Below are positions 26,984-34,728 of a stretch of DNA of 64,000 nt, in pieces. The notes beneath the pieces were generated by a model. That model was not told the DNA's origin. It ran no database searches and saw nothing but the letters and a program-made list of their open reading frames with translations. This stretch comes from CAZWKX01 sp964614095 (lineage in GTDB: Bacteria; Actinomycetota; Acidimicrobiia; Spongiisociales; UBA11373), in contig CAZTJO010000003.1 of NCBI GenBank assembly GCA_964614095.1, positions 1-64,000 on the forward strand, given 5' to 3'. The translations under genes were made by a program, and so were the position numbers. Within the stretch, counting starts at the first letter, position 1. Every line of letters starts with the position of its first letter.

Positions 26984-27886
26984 TCACTTCTCTTCTTTTG
27001 TCCGTACCGGCCCCTCGAAGTAGGTGCGCACCGTCGGATAGGCAAGTTCCACATCCGGCTCGGCGCCGAAGCCGTCCAGGATCTCGGTCCACACCGCGTC
27101 TTCGATCATCCTCGTCGCCTGATAAGGCACCGCGAGCCGACCGGAGATCTCCACACCGCTGTCGCCCACCCTGGTGAACACGGCGGGCGCAAGCTGATCG
27201 AAGGTGAGCCGGTACTCCTGGGAAGTAGCCCTCAACTCGGCCGCCACTTTCTCCGGCGCAGCCGCGTGTGTCTCCACCGCCGCCAGCACGATGTCCCGGG
27301 CCCGTCGCCAATCGGACTCGAAGGTGACCAGCACCGGAATCTCGTGAAACACGTACTGGAAACCTTCGCTGTAGTTGGTGGCCGGTTCGGTGAAGAGCAG
27401 GCCGTTGGGCACGTGAACGATGCGGCCTGTGTACGCCGGGAATCCGCCCGCGGTCATCGGGGCCCATTCCTGGAGACTGAAGCGGAAGGCCCGGACGTCG
27501 ATGACATCGCCCGCTTCTCCTCCAACAGCGATGCGATCACCCAAACGGAATGGGCGTCGCAGCACGATGAAAAGCCATCCGGCCAGGTTCTTGAGTACAT
27601 CCGAAAGAGCGATGGCGAGACCGGCGGTAAGGAAACCCACATAGGTGGCCAGGCCGCTGCCCTCGACCCAAATGGAAGCCAGCACCACAAAACCGACAAA
27701 CGTGATGACGTACGTCGTCAGCTTGCGGGCCCGGTACCAAACAGAAGGCTCCTTGATGCGTCGGTGCACGACAGCCAGGACGAGGGCTCTCAGCACCAGC
27801 AGCAGGAGGATGAGCGACCCGCTCACAATGAGCTTCGCCTGCCAGCGTGAGCTCAGATTGAGCCAATCGGCAATGGTTTCGGTCAT
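26984..27886 (-). CDS. Mechanosensitive ion channel, MscS family
   Basis: A small-conductance channel-like protein of 300 aa. A short N-terminus and three hydrophobic segments end in the pore-lining Gly/Ala-rich helix (VGFLTAGLAIALSDVLKNL), followed by the beta domain (RRPFRLGDRIAVGGEAGDV) and an alpha/beta cytoplasmic tail. Members release solutes on hypo-osmotic shock. The start ATG 27886 is preferred over 27916 because TAGCCT at 27895-27900 on this strand leaves an 8-nt gap, as expected for a leaderless transcript. Confidence 0.9.
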   Translation of the reverse strand: MTETIADWLNLSSRWQAKLIVSGSLILLLLVLRALVLAVVHRRIKEPSVWYRARKLTTYVITFVGFVVLASIWVEGSGLATYVGFLTAGLAIALSDVLKNLAGWLFIVLRRPFRLGDRIAVGGEAGDVIDVRAFRFSLQEWAPMTAGGFPAYTGRIVHVPNGLLFTEPATNYSEGFQYVFHEIPVLVTFESDWRRARDIVLAAVETHAAAPEKVAAELRATSQEYRLTFDQLAPAVFTRVGDSGVEISGRLAVPYQATRMIEDAVWTEILDGFGAEPDVELAYPTVRTYFEGPVRTKEEK

Positions 27887-27894
27887 CGCCTCGC

Positions 27895-27900
27895 AGGCTA
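27895..27900 (-). promoter_or_regulatory. -10 box of the MscS gene (leaderless)
   Basis: TAGCCT on the minus strand, 8 nt before ATG 27886. Confidence 0.45.
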
Positions 27901-28008
27901 GACGCTCCGACGCCACCAGAGCTATAGACGCGGCGGCATGGTGTTGCCTATGCGCTAACCCACGAGCCTGCGATCATCCGGTAGACAGCCTCTTCAGGGA
28001 GTCCAACG

Positions 28009-28284
28009 ATGGCCAAGCAGGAACAGAACATCGAGCCGCCACCTCCCGCCGAGCCGATCGCGCCCAGCAGCAAAGATCCCGTCACTCAGCCGCGCCACTT
28101 CTGGGCTGCACTGGCCGTCGTCGGTCTGTGGGTGGCAGTCACGGTCGTCGGCGTCTGTGCCAAGACCGATCTGGTCATCTCGAGCCACAGCACCCACATC
28201 GAGGTGCCCGTTGTATGGGGCGTGGCGCTTTTTGCCACCGTCGCCACGTGGATCATCACGGTGAGTGCTTTCCGACGCGACTAG
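28009..28284 (+). CDS. Small two-helix membrane protein
   Basis: A 91-aa protein I do not recognise. The N-terminal ~28 residues are hydrophilic and rich in Pro, Glu and Lys. Two hydrophobic helices follow (FWAALAVVGLWVAVTVVGV and VPVVWGVALFATVATWIITV), separated by a short polar loop, with a basic end (FRRD). AGGGAG lies about 8-10 nt before the ATG at 28009. It is divergent from mscS and converges with the PrsW-like gene. Confidence 0.75.
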   Translation: MAKQEQNIEPPPPAEPIAPSSKDPVTQPRHFWAALAVVGLWVAVTVVGVCAKTDLVISSHSTHIEVPVVWGVALFATVATWIITVSAFRRD

Positions 28285-28290
28285 CCGACC

Positions 28291-29322
28291 TCAGAGAGCC
28301 AAGAAGTCCGGAAAGACCTTCAGCAGAATGATCGCGGGCACCAGCATGGAGGCGGCGATGGCGGCCCACGCGGCAATGCCTGCAGGCCGCTCCAGGCCGA
28401 GCCAGCCCGACTCCACCTTCCTCTCCGTGCCAAGGCGCCGAGCTGCGACCACCAGACCGCCGAGCACGAGAACGCCGAGCACCCCAAGGGCGACGGAGAG
28501 ACTGACGCTCCACGACAGCGCGGAGCCGCTGAGGCCCCCGGCGACGTACTCCCTCTCATTGAAGAGGATGATCGCCACTGCGATGGCCCCGTTCCAGGCG
28601 GCATGGATGGCCACCGCGATGCCGAAGAACCTCGCCACCAAGCCCCAGCCGGCGCCCTCGTGGCGAGCCCGGTACACCGCCAAGGAGACCAGCGCACAAC
28701 CCAGCAGGTGCACGCCGGCGCCCATCGACCGCATCACGCTGATGGCCACCCAGGCATCGCTCGAGTACATGGCGCCTGAGGCGTAAAGCAGGTTTTCGGC
28801 GGCGGCAAAACCGGCTCCCGCCGCGGCGCCGAACATGAAGGCCTGTTGCGCCGACTGGGGCCGCCGCACCAAAGCTGCCAGCGGTTTCAGACTCTCCTCC
28901 GTCAGCGGAGCCACCACCGCCAACTCGACGAGGAATACAAGAGCCCAAGGCGAGGTGAACACATCGAGCAGGTCTGCATCGGCGTTGAGCTCGTCGAGCA
29001 GCCGCCGGCCCGCCTCGGCAAGCGGCTCCACCAGCCCGAAGGCGGCCGCGGCAAAGGCGAAACTGAGCACGATCACGAGGAACGGCACCACCGTGCCTCC
29101 AAGCACGGCAGAGGGGACAAGGGACACCAGGTCACGGGTCCTGGCCGCGGCTGCGGCCAGGAGAAGCGCGGTCAACGGAGCCCCGACTGCGACCAGGAAC
29201 AGCAGACCCACCCAGCCATCACCCCCGGCGATGAAATAGACCACCGAGCCGACGGTTGCCACCCCTACGGCGGCCGCCGGCAGATAGCCGATGTGCTCCC
29301 GAGAAACGCGGACCGTCATCAT
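28291..29322 (-). CDS. PrsW-family intramembrane metalloprotease
   Basis: A polytopic protein of 343 aa with the PrsW motif series: APLTEESLKPL (Glu-Glu pair), GFAAAENLLYA, HLLGCALV (His) and HAAWNG (His). PrsW proteases cut transmembrane substrates such as anti-sigma factors. ATG 29322 is chosen over TTG 29328 because GGAGG is 7-8 nt upstream of the ATG and because the ATG overlaps the stop of the upstream giant membrane protein (ATGA at 29319-29322). The two are therefore co-translated, and the giant protein could be a partner or substrate, which is inference. Confidence 0.88.
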   Translation of the reverse strand: MMTVRVSREHIGYLPAAAVGVATVGSVVYFIAGGDGWVGLLFLVAVGAPLTALLLAAAAARTRDLVSLVPSAVLGGTVVPFLVIVLSFAFAAAAFGLVEPLAEAGRRLLDELNADADLLDVFTSPWALVFLVELAVVAPLTEESLKPLAALVRRPQSAQQAFMFGAAAGAGFAAAENLLYASGAMYSSDAWVAISVMRSMGAGVHLLGCALVSLAVYRARHEGAGWGLVARFFGIAVAIHAAWNGAIAVAIILFNEREYVAGGLSGSALSWSVSLSVALGVLGVLVLGGLVVAARRLGTERKVESGWLGLERPAGIAAWAAIAASMLVPAIILLKVFPDFLAL

Positions 29323-32300
29323 TCCCAATCCTCCAGCGCGGCTCCAATTCGTTTCACCACTCGACCCACCCGAGTCCTCGCCTTCTCCAATACGGAGCCG
29401 ATCACTATGAGCAGGACCGCGGCCACTATCCCGACGACGAGCAATGTTCCCTCATCACCCCTGCCGGCCTCGTCGGCAAGCAAGATGCCCACGGTGATGA
29501 AGACCGCACAGGTGATGGCGCCGAGTCCCACCACAAGGCGCCGCCGCACCTGGGTGGCGAAGGCCCACAGCAGAATGGCCAGGCCCTCCCCGGCGAGCAG
29601 CAGGCCGACGACACGTTCGTCGAACATATCGAGTGCGGCCATGGCAGGCGGCCCCAGCATCAGTACCCACTCGGCGTAACGCAGCTCGTCGGGCGGCCGC
29701 CGGCCCACCAGGCGATGGCGCAGCCTCTCCAGTTCGATGATCGCCAGGAGCACCAACGCGGTCGGGACCGCGTAGGCGTGACGATTCCCCTGCACCAGGT
29801 CGGCCGCCAGCATGAAGCCGGCGGCAAGCCAGGAGAGCATGCCGAAATAGAGCACCACCCACACGCCGGAACGCAGGCCGCCGGCGCCCAGAGCGGCACC
29901 CGATAGAAGGAGCACCATTGCCATCTCCGGCTCGGCGCCGCCAATGCCGATAGACGTCAGAATCGGAGCGGCGACGGCCAGCCCCAGCCCGGTGATCCAG
30001 CACCAGACCCGGCGCCACGAGGGCGCCAGAGGGCCCGTTCCGATCAACGCCACAATGGCAGCCACCGCTGCGGCGACCACATCGGCGGCCAGGAAGTCCG
30101 TCTCCCACACGGCGACGCAGCCGAGTGTCGCCGCCCCAACGGTCAGTACTGCGGAGATCTCGGCGAAACCTCTGGCGTCCGGCCTCTGCCAGGCGGCAAT
30201 AAACGTCAACACGGCCTCGGCCACCGTCACACAAGTCCAGATCACAAACGCCTCTGTTCGTGTGACGTCGGTAGCAGCAGCAGTCACCGCGACTGCACCG
30301 GCCTGAGACAACAACAACAACGGGAACGCCCACAAACCGGCCCGCGGCGGAACCCGAACCAGCCACAACACCAACCCGGCAGCAGCCAGCACCACCGACA
30401 CCGCCGCCGTCACCCCAATCACCAACCAAACACCCCAATCACCCCACACCGCCAACGCCCCATACGCCCCCGCCCACAAACCAACAGACACCCACAACCA
30501 AACCTGCTCCAACCTGATCGTCCCAATCAGCAACGTCAACACGGCCTCACCGGCCGCCAACAACGCCAACACACCGGCACGATCGTGCATCGACAGATCC
30601 ACCGTCGCCGCAGCCACCGCCACTACACCGGCCTGAGACAACAACAACAACGGGAACGCCCACAAACCGGCCCGCGGCGGNNNNNNNNNNNNNNNNNNNN
30701 NNNNNNNNNNNNNNNNNNNNNNNNNNNNNNNNNNNNNNNNNNNNNNNNNNNNNNNNNNNNNNNNNNNNNNNNNNNNNNNNCACAAACCAACAGACACCCA
30801 CAACCAAACCTGCTCCAACCTGATCGTCCCAATCACGGCCACCGCCACCGCATCGACGGCCAGCATCAGCGCCAACCACCCGTCGCCGTAGGCGAACCCG
30901 CTCCCGGCCAACACGATCAACCCGGCAACGGTCCAGATCAGACTCCGGCGATGCACGGCGACGGCGGCCAACAATCCGGCCGATGCCGCAAGCACATGGC
31001 CCAAGCCGCCCTCGGTGAAACCGAGCACAGTGGCGAGCATCGCCACCGACAGCGCGGAGATGAGCAGGCCCGGTCCGGCATCGGTCGCGAGCTGCGCCAG
31101 AGAACGACGTGGCACAAGCAGGTAGGCGCCCAGAAGAGCGACGGCCAGCGGCATCCAGACGATCGGCTCCTCGACCGGCGATTTCCACGCTTCGATGAAG
31201 TGCGCGTAGGCGATGGCGCTGAGCGCCGCAGCAGGAAACGAGACCCCCCCGGTCTTGGTGAGAAGGCCGAGCACAACGTACGCCGCCACCCCGCCCAGCA
31301 TCAGGGCTCCCACAATCCTCCCGTCGGCCACAACCAGGGCCAACGCCGCGGGAAGAGCAACGAGGCCGACGACCGCCGGGCTCTGCAGCCACCGTGAGCG
31401 TATGCCCCCTCCCGGCCCGCTTCGCCATCGGTCCAGCGCCGCCGGAATGGTCATCATCGCCAGCGCCATCCCGTAAAGCACAAAGTGAAGGTCGCGTCCC
31501 GGCAAACCCAGGCGGGACGCGGTCAGGATGCCTGCAGTCCCTGCCAGCACCCAAGCCACCGCGGAGAGGCCGGGACGCCTCATCAATAGCGCGAGCACGG
31601 CAACGACGGCTGCCGCCGAGCCCACCGCAATGAGCGAACCCACCAGCGACGGTGCGGCCACGGCAATGCCACAGCCGGCCACGATGAATCCGGCAGCCGC
31701 CAGCAGCGACCGCCAGTTCTTTCGCAGCCCGGCAACACCGGCAACGTAGAACCAGGCGGTGGCCGTCAGCACCAGGCCGGAGCGCGGTCGCTCGTCGGCA
31801 ATTGCCGGGATCTGCCGGCTGGCCACCACGGAGAGGAACGGCAGGGCCAACGCGGCGATGAAAGCCGGCGCCGCCTCGGCGATTGAACGTGCGCCCGGCC
31901 ACCGGGTCGCCGTCGCCTCCACCACCGCCGAGCGCCCTCGGTCGACGGCAAACGCTTCCAGGCCGTAGACCAGCACCACCGCGCCGAGGCCGATGGCGGC
32001 GGCACGCTCCGAAGGCATGCTGAGACCGAATGCGGCCAAGCAGAACACATGGCCCATCACCCCGGAGACAACGGCCACGGTTGAGGACCGCAGCAGAGAG
32101 GGGATGAGGAATCCGAGAGCAGCGAGACCGAGCACAGACGCATCCGCCACCGCGGCCGGTAGTCCGGCGGCGGCGGCGATCTCGCGACCAAGAAGGGCAG
32201 CCCCGGACACACCAATTGCCGCGGCAGGTGCAAGACGATGGGCCAACGGAAGGTCCATGAGCCACCCGGCGCCCGACACCAGCAGGAGAACAACACCCAG

Positions 32301-34523
32301 CTCGCCCACCTCGAGGGATCCCGCAGCCGTCTGGTAACCGCCGACTCCGATGGCGGCCAGCCCAAGCAGGCCTGCGGGCAGAGTGGCGAGACTGCGCAGC
32401 ACTCGATGTTCCCGGGCCAAGAGCCTCGCCGCTCCCAGCACAACGGCGCCGCCGGCCAGCAACCACACGGTGCCGGCAGGCCAGGCCAGCCTGGCTCCTC
32501 CGACGCCGATCGTCACCAAAACACACACCCACAAGACGGCGGTCTCCACCGGACTCCCCGAAGGCACGGCCGCCAGAACATTGAGTGATCGCCGCACCGG
32601 CTCCCAGAGAATCCCGCCCATAACCAGCGCAGTGGCTAACCCCCAGGCCGCCAGAGTGGCGCCGCCATCCGCCAGCGCCAGGAGGAGCCCGGCAACCATC
32701 AGCACCCGCGCCATCCACAGCCCTGCCGGCCGCTCCCCGCTGTGCTCCAGCACGGCGACACACAGTCCGATGCCCACCAGGCCGGCGCCGATCCACCCCG
32801 CCGACACGCCCCAGCCCAGAGCCAGGATCCAAGCAGCAGCCCCCAAGGCATAAGCGACGGCAGTGATCGTGGTGTCGAAACCACGCCGAGTGTGCTCACC
32901 GAATTGCTCCCAGGCATAGCCCGAGGCACGCACTCCGAGCAGGCCCAGGCCGGCGGCCAGAAATACCACCATCGAAGGCCCGGCAATGTCCTTGAGGCCG
33001 GGCGAGGTGACGCCACGGACCATGGCGTCGGCAAAGGTGAATGAGAAGGCGAACACGGCCAGCAGCGGCAGGGCAATCGAGCTGGAAACGACAATCCGCG
33101 CCGATATCGCCGAGCCCAGCCTGGTATTGCGCACCGCGGCGCCAAGCGCCACCGTGAGCGCCACCGCGATGACCACAACGGCGATCTGACCCGATGAGAT
33201 GCCGTCCGAAGTGAAGTCGCCGAAGTCCCAGGACCCCAGCGACGACCAGCCGCGATTCTGCACCAGCTGCACCGCGTCTTCCACAAACAGGCCCAGAGCG
33301 CCGGCTGCCAGCCAGATAGCCGGCGCCACCAAGTAGGCGTAGACGGCGGAGCGCCGCGCCAGCAGGATGTAGACCACCGTCACCACCACCCCGACCCCGG
33401 CGTAGGCGAACCACCGCGCCGATCCATTGACATCCGGAGGCCAGTTGGAGCCGTCCTGGAACAACACGGACAGCATCATCGGGAGCAGCACGGCGGCGAT
33501 GAGGCCGACGGCATCGGCCGTCAACGGAATGCCCGTCTGTGCGCGCAGCAGCCAGGCCAGGCCAAAAAGCGACAGAGCGATCGAAAGGGCCACTATCGGC
33601 CTCATGTTCTGGTTCGACACCACATCGCCGAAAAAGCCGCCGGTGAAAAAGACAAGGACACACACAACAAACAGCAGTACCCCGAGGTAGGTGAAGCTAT
33701 GGATGGCCACGTCGGAGGCAAACGACTTCCAGGCCGCCACCACCCGGCCTCCGGCCCGTTTCCACGCTTCGGCCAGCGGAGACGGAACCACCGGCACCCG
33801 GGGCACCCGCGACGGCAGGGGCGGAGGAGCCGGCGCCGGGACGGCCGGCCAGCCCATCATTGGGGGTGGAGGGGCCGGGGGCGGCAGGACGGGCTCTTCC
33901 GGGACCACCGGCTCAAACACAGTGGGCGGGGCCGCCGGCTCCTCAACGAGTCCGCGGCGGCGAGTCAGCTCATACTCGTCGAGAAGCCGCTGGGCCACCT
34001 TGGCGTCGATGATGCCCCGCTGCCGCGCCTGCTCGAGGAACTCGATCAATACTCCCCGGCTCATGCCTGCCGGAGTGGCGGCCTCGCCGGTCTGGATGGG
34101 CACCGTGCCCGGCACGGCCGGTCCAAAACCCTCACTGAAATCAGCCTGCAGTTCAGGTAGCGCACCCGACACCCCCAGCCGAGAGCGCCGCCGTTCCGTG
34201 AGCTCCCGCCGCAGGCGCCCGGCCGATTCCGTGTCGATCACCCCGCGCCGCAACGCTCCCGCAATAAAGCCGCTGGTGAAAGCGACCTTCTCTTCGAATT
34301 TCCTGGTGAACTCGCCGGCGTCGCCTTCTGCCTGATCTCGGGGTGGCGGGGGAGCCGGATACTCGGCCGCAGGCGCGATTCCATCAGGCCGGCTCTGCTT
34401 GCTGGCCGCGCCGAAGAACATCCCGAACAATCCCCCGACAGCGGCACCGATCGGCCCGCCGGCAGCCGCGCCAATCAGCGCGCCGATCCCCAGTCCGACG
34501 ACGGCTCTACCGAAACGCCCCAT
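29319..34523 (-). CDS. Giant polytopic membrane protein (SCO7613-like), with assembly gap
   Basis: At least 1734 codons. The N-terminus has a glycine-zipper segment (GIGALIGAAAGGPIGAAVGG). Two SHOCT-like helical stretches follow (GALRRGVIDTESAGRLRREL; ARQRGIIDAKVAQRLLDEY), then a proline-rich linker of ~60 residues, and then several dozen transmembrane helices to the C-terminus. This arrangement is known from large actinobacterial proteins annotated SCO7613-like. Their function is not established. ATG 34523 has GGGGAG close upstream. TTG 34535 is an alternative. A 110-residue unit is repeated around the 100-N gap at 30681-30780, so the true length is unknown. Coupled by ATGA overlap to the PrsW-like gene. 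Confidence 0.85.
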   Translation of the reverse strand: MGRFGRAVVGLGIGALIGAAAGGPIGAAVGGLFGMFFGAASKQSRPDGIAPAAEYPAPPPPRDQAEGDAGEFTRKFEEKVAFTSGFIAGALRRGVIDTESAGRLRRELTERRRSRLGVSGALPELQADFSEGFGPAVPGTVPIQTGEAATPAGMSRGVLIEFLEQARQRGIIDAKVAQRLLDEYELTRRRGLVEEPAAPPTVFEPVVPEEPVLPPPAPPPPMMGWPAVPAPAPPPLPSRVPRVPVVPSPLAEAWKRAGGRVVAAWKSFASDVAIHSFTYLGVLLFVVCVLVFFTGGFFGDVVSNQNMRPIVALSIALSLFGLAWLLRAQTGIPLTADAVGLIAAVLLPMMLSVLFQDGSNWPPDVNGSARWFAYAGVGVVVTVVYILLARRSAVYAYLVAPAIWLAAGALGLFVEDAVQLVQNRGWSSLGSWDFGDFTSDGISSGQIAVVVIAVALTVALGAAVRNTRLGSAISARIVVSSSIALPLLAVFAFSFTFADAMVRGVTSPGLKDIAGPSMVVFLAAGLGLLGVRASGYAWEQFGEHTRRGFDTTITAVAYALGAAAWILALGWGVSAGWIGAGLVGIGLCVAVLEHSGERPAGLWMARVLMVAGLLLALADGGATLAAWGLATALVMGGILWEPVRRSLNVLAAVPSGSPVETAVLWVCVLVTIGVGGARLAWPAGTVWLLAGGAVVLGAARLLAREHRVLRSLATLPAGLLGLAAIGVGGYQTAAGSLEVGELGVVLLLVSGAGWLMDLPLAHRLAPAAAIGVSGAALLGREIAAAAGLPAAVADASVLGLAALGFLIPSLLRSSTVAVVSGVMGHVFCLAAFGLSMPSERAAAIGLGAVVLVYGLEAFAVDRGRSAVVEATATRWPGARSIAEAAPAFIAALALPFLSVVASRQIPAIADERPRSGLVLTATAWFYVAGVAGLRKNWRSLLAAAGFIVAGCGIAVAAPSLVGSLIAVGSAAAVVAVLALLMRRPGLSAVAWVLAGTAGILTASRLGLPGRDLHFVLYGMALAMMTIPAALDRWRSGPGGGIRSRWLQSPAVVGLVALPAALALVVADGRIVGALMLGGVAAYVVLGLLTKTGGVSFPAAALSAIAYAHFIEAWKSPVEEPIVWMPLAVALLGAYLLVPRRSLAQLATDAGPGLLISALSVAMLATVLGFTEGGLGHVLAASAGLLAAVAVHRRSLIWTVAGLIVLAGSGFAYGDGWLALMLAVDAVAVAVIGTIRLEQVWLWVSVGLXXXXXXXXXXXXXXXXXXXXXXXXXXXXXXXXXXPPRAGLWAFPLLLLSQAGVVAVAAATVDLSMHDRAGVLALLAAGEAVLTLLIGTIRLEQVWLWVSVGLWAGAYGALAVWGDWGVWLVIGVTAAVSVVLAAAGLVLWLVRVPPRAGLWAFPLLLLSQAGAVAVTAAATDVTRTEAFVIWTCVTVAEAVLTFIAAWQRPDARGFAEISAVLTVGAATLGCVAVWETDFLAADVVAAAVAAIVALIGTGPLAPSWRRVWCWITGLGLAVAAPILTSIGIGGAEPEMAMVLLLSGAALGAGGLRSGVWVVLYFGMLSWLAAGFMLAADLVQGNRHAYAVPTALVLLAIIELERLRHRLVGRRPPDELRYAEWVLMLGPPAMAALDMFDERVVGLLLAGEGLAILLWAFATQVRRRLVVGLGAITCAVFITVGILLADEAGRGDEGTLLVVGIVAAVLLIVIGSVLEKARTRVGRVVKRIGAALEDWE
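30301..30832 (-). repeat. Near-identical 330-bp tandem repeat inside the giant membrane protein
   Basis: The block starting gcctgagacaacaacaac at 30301 recurs at 30631, giving a period of 330 bp (110 codons). The block cacaaaccaacagacaccc at 30475 recurs at 30781, on the far side of the N gap. The encoded unit runs from RAGLWAFPLLLLSQAG through IGTIRLEQVWLWVSVGL to LVLWLVRVPP. Its third codon positions are mostly G or T, unlike the C/G-ending codons of the rest of the gene. Identity this high implies recent duplication or ongoing homogenisation. Confidence 0.9.
30681..30780. other. Assembly gap (100 N)
   Basis: Exactly 100 N, a conventional placeholder rather than a measured size. It falls inside the 330-bp tandem repeat. 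From the repeat phase, the missing stretch should be 124 bp plus a multiple of 330 bp. Both 100 and 124 keep the reading frame. Confidence 0.99.
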
Positions 34524-34686
34524 GCTCTCCCCCAAACAGAATCAAGGTTACGCATCTACGGGTAGCGGAGCGCCCCGCCGGGGCCGGACGCTCGAGCCGC
34601 CGGCTACATCGAACTATCTGCCGTGCCCACATACCGACAGTTTGGGCGCGGTAGCTCCGGATCGCCATAAGGGATCACCCCGAACG

Positions 34687-34728
34687 GGCCCCGGAGGCCC
34701 TCACCGTTGCCCGGCGAGGGCCCGGCCC
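34687..34728 (-). terminator. Hairpin after the ABC permease
   Basis: Stem ggccctc (34696-34702) pairs with gagggcc (34716-34722), with further GGGCC/GGCCC pairing outside it. It begins right after the permease stop on the minus strand and separates that operon from the giant-protein gene. No U-run is seen. Confidence 0.5.

Noticed and set aside
30547..32832. 761-codon frame overlapping the giant membrane protein
   Set aside because: It is an alternate frame of the same strand, Arg/Gly-rich, and passes through the N gap. The frame with regular hydrophobic helices is the real one.
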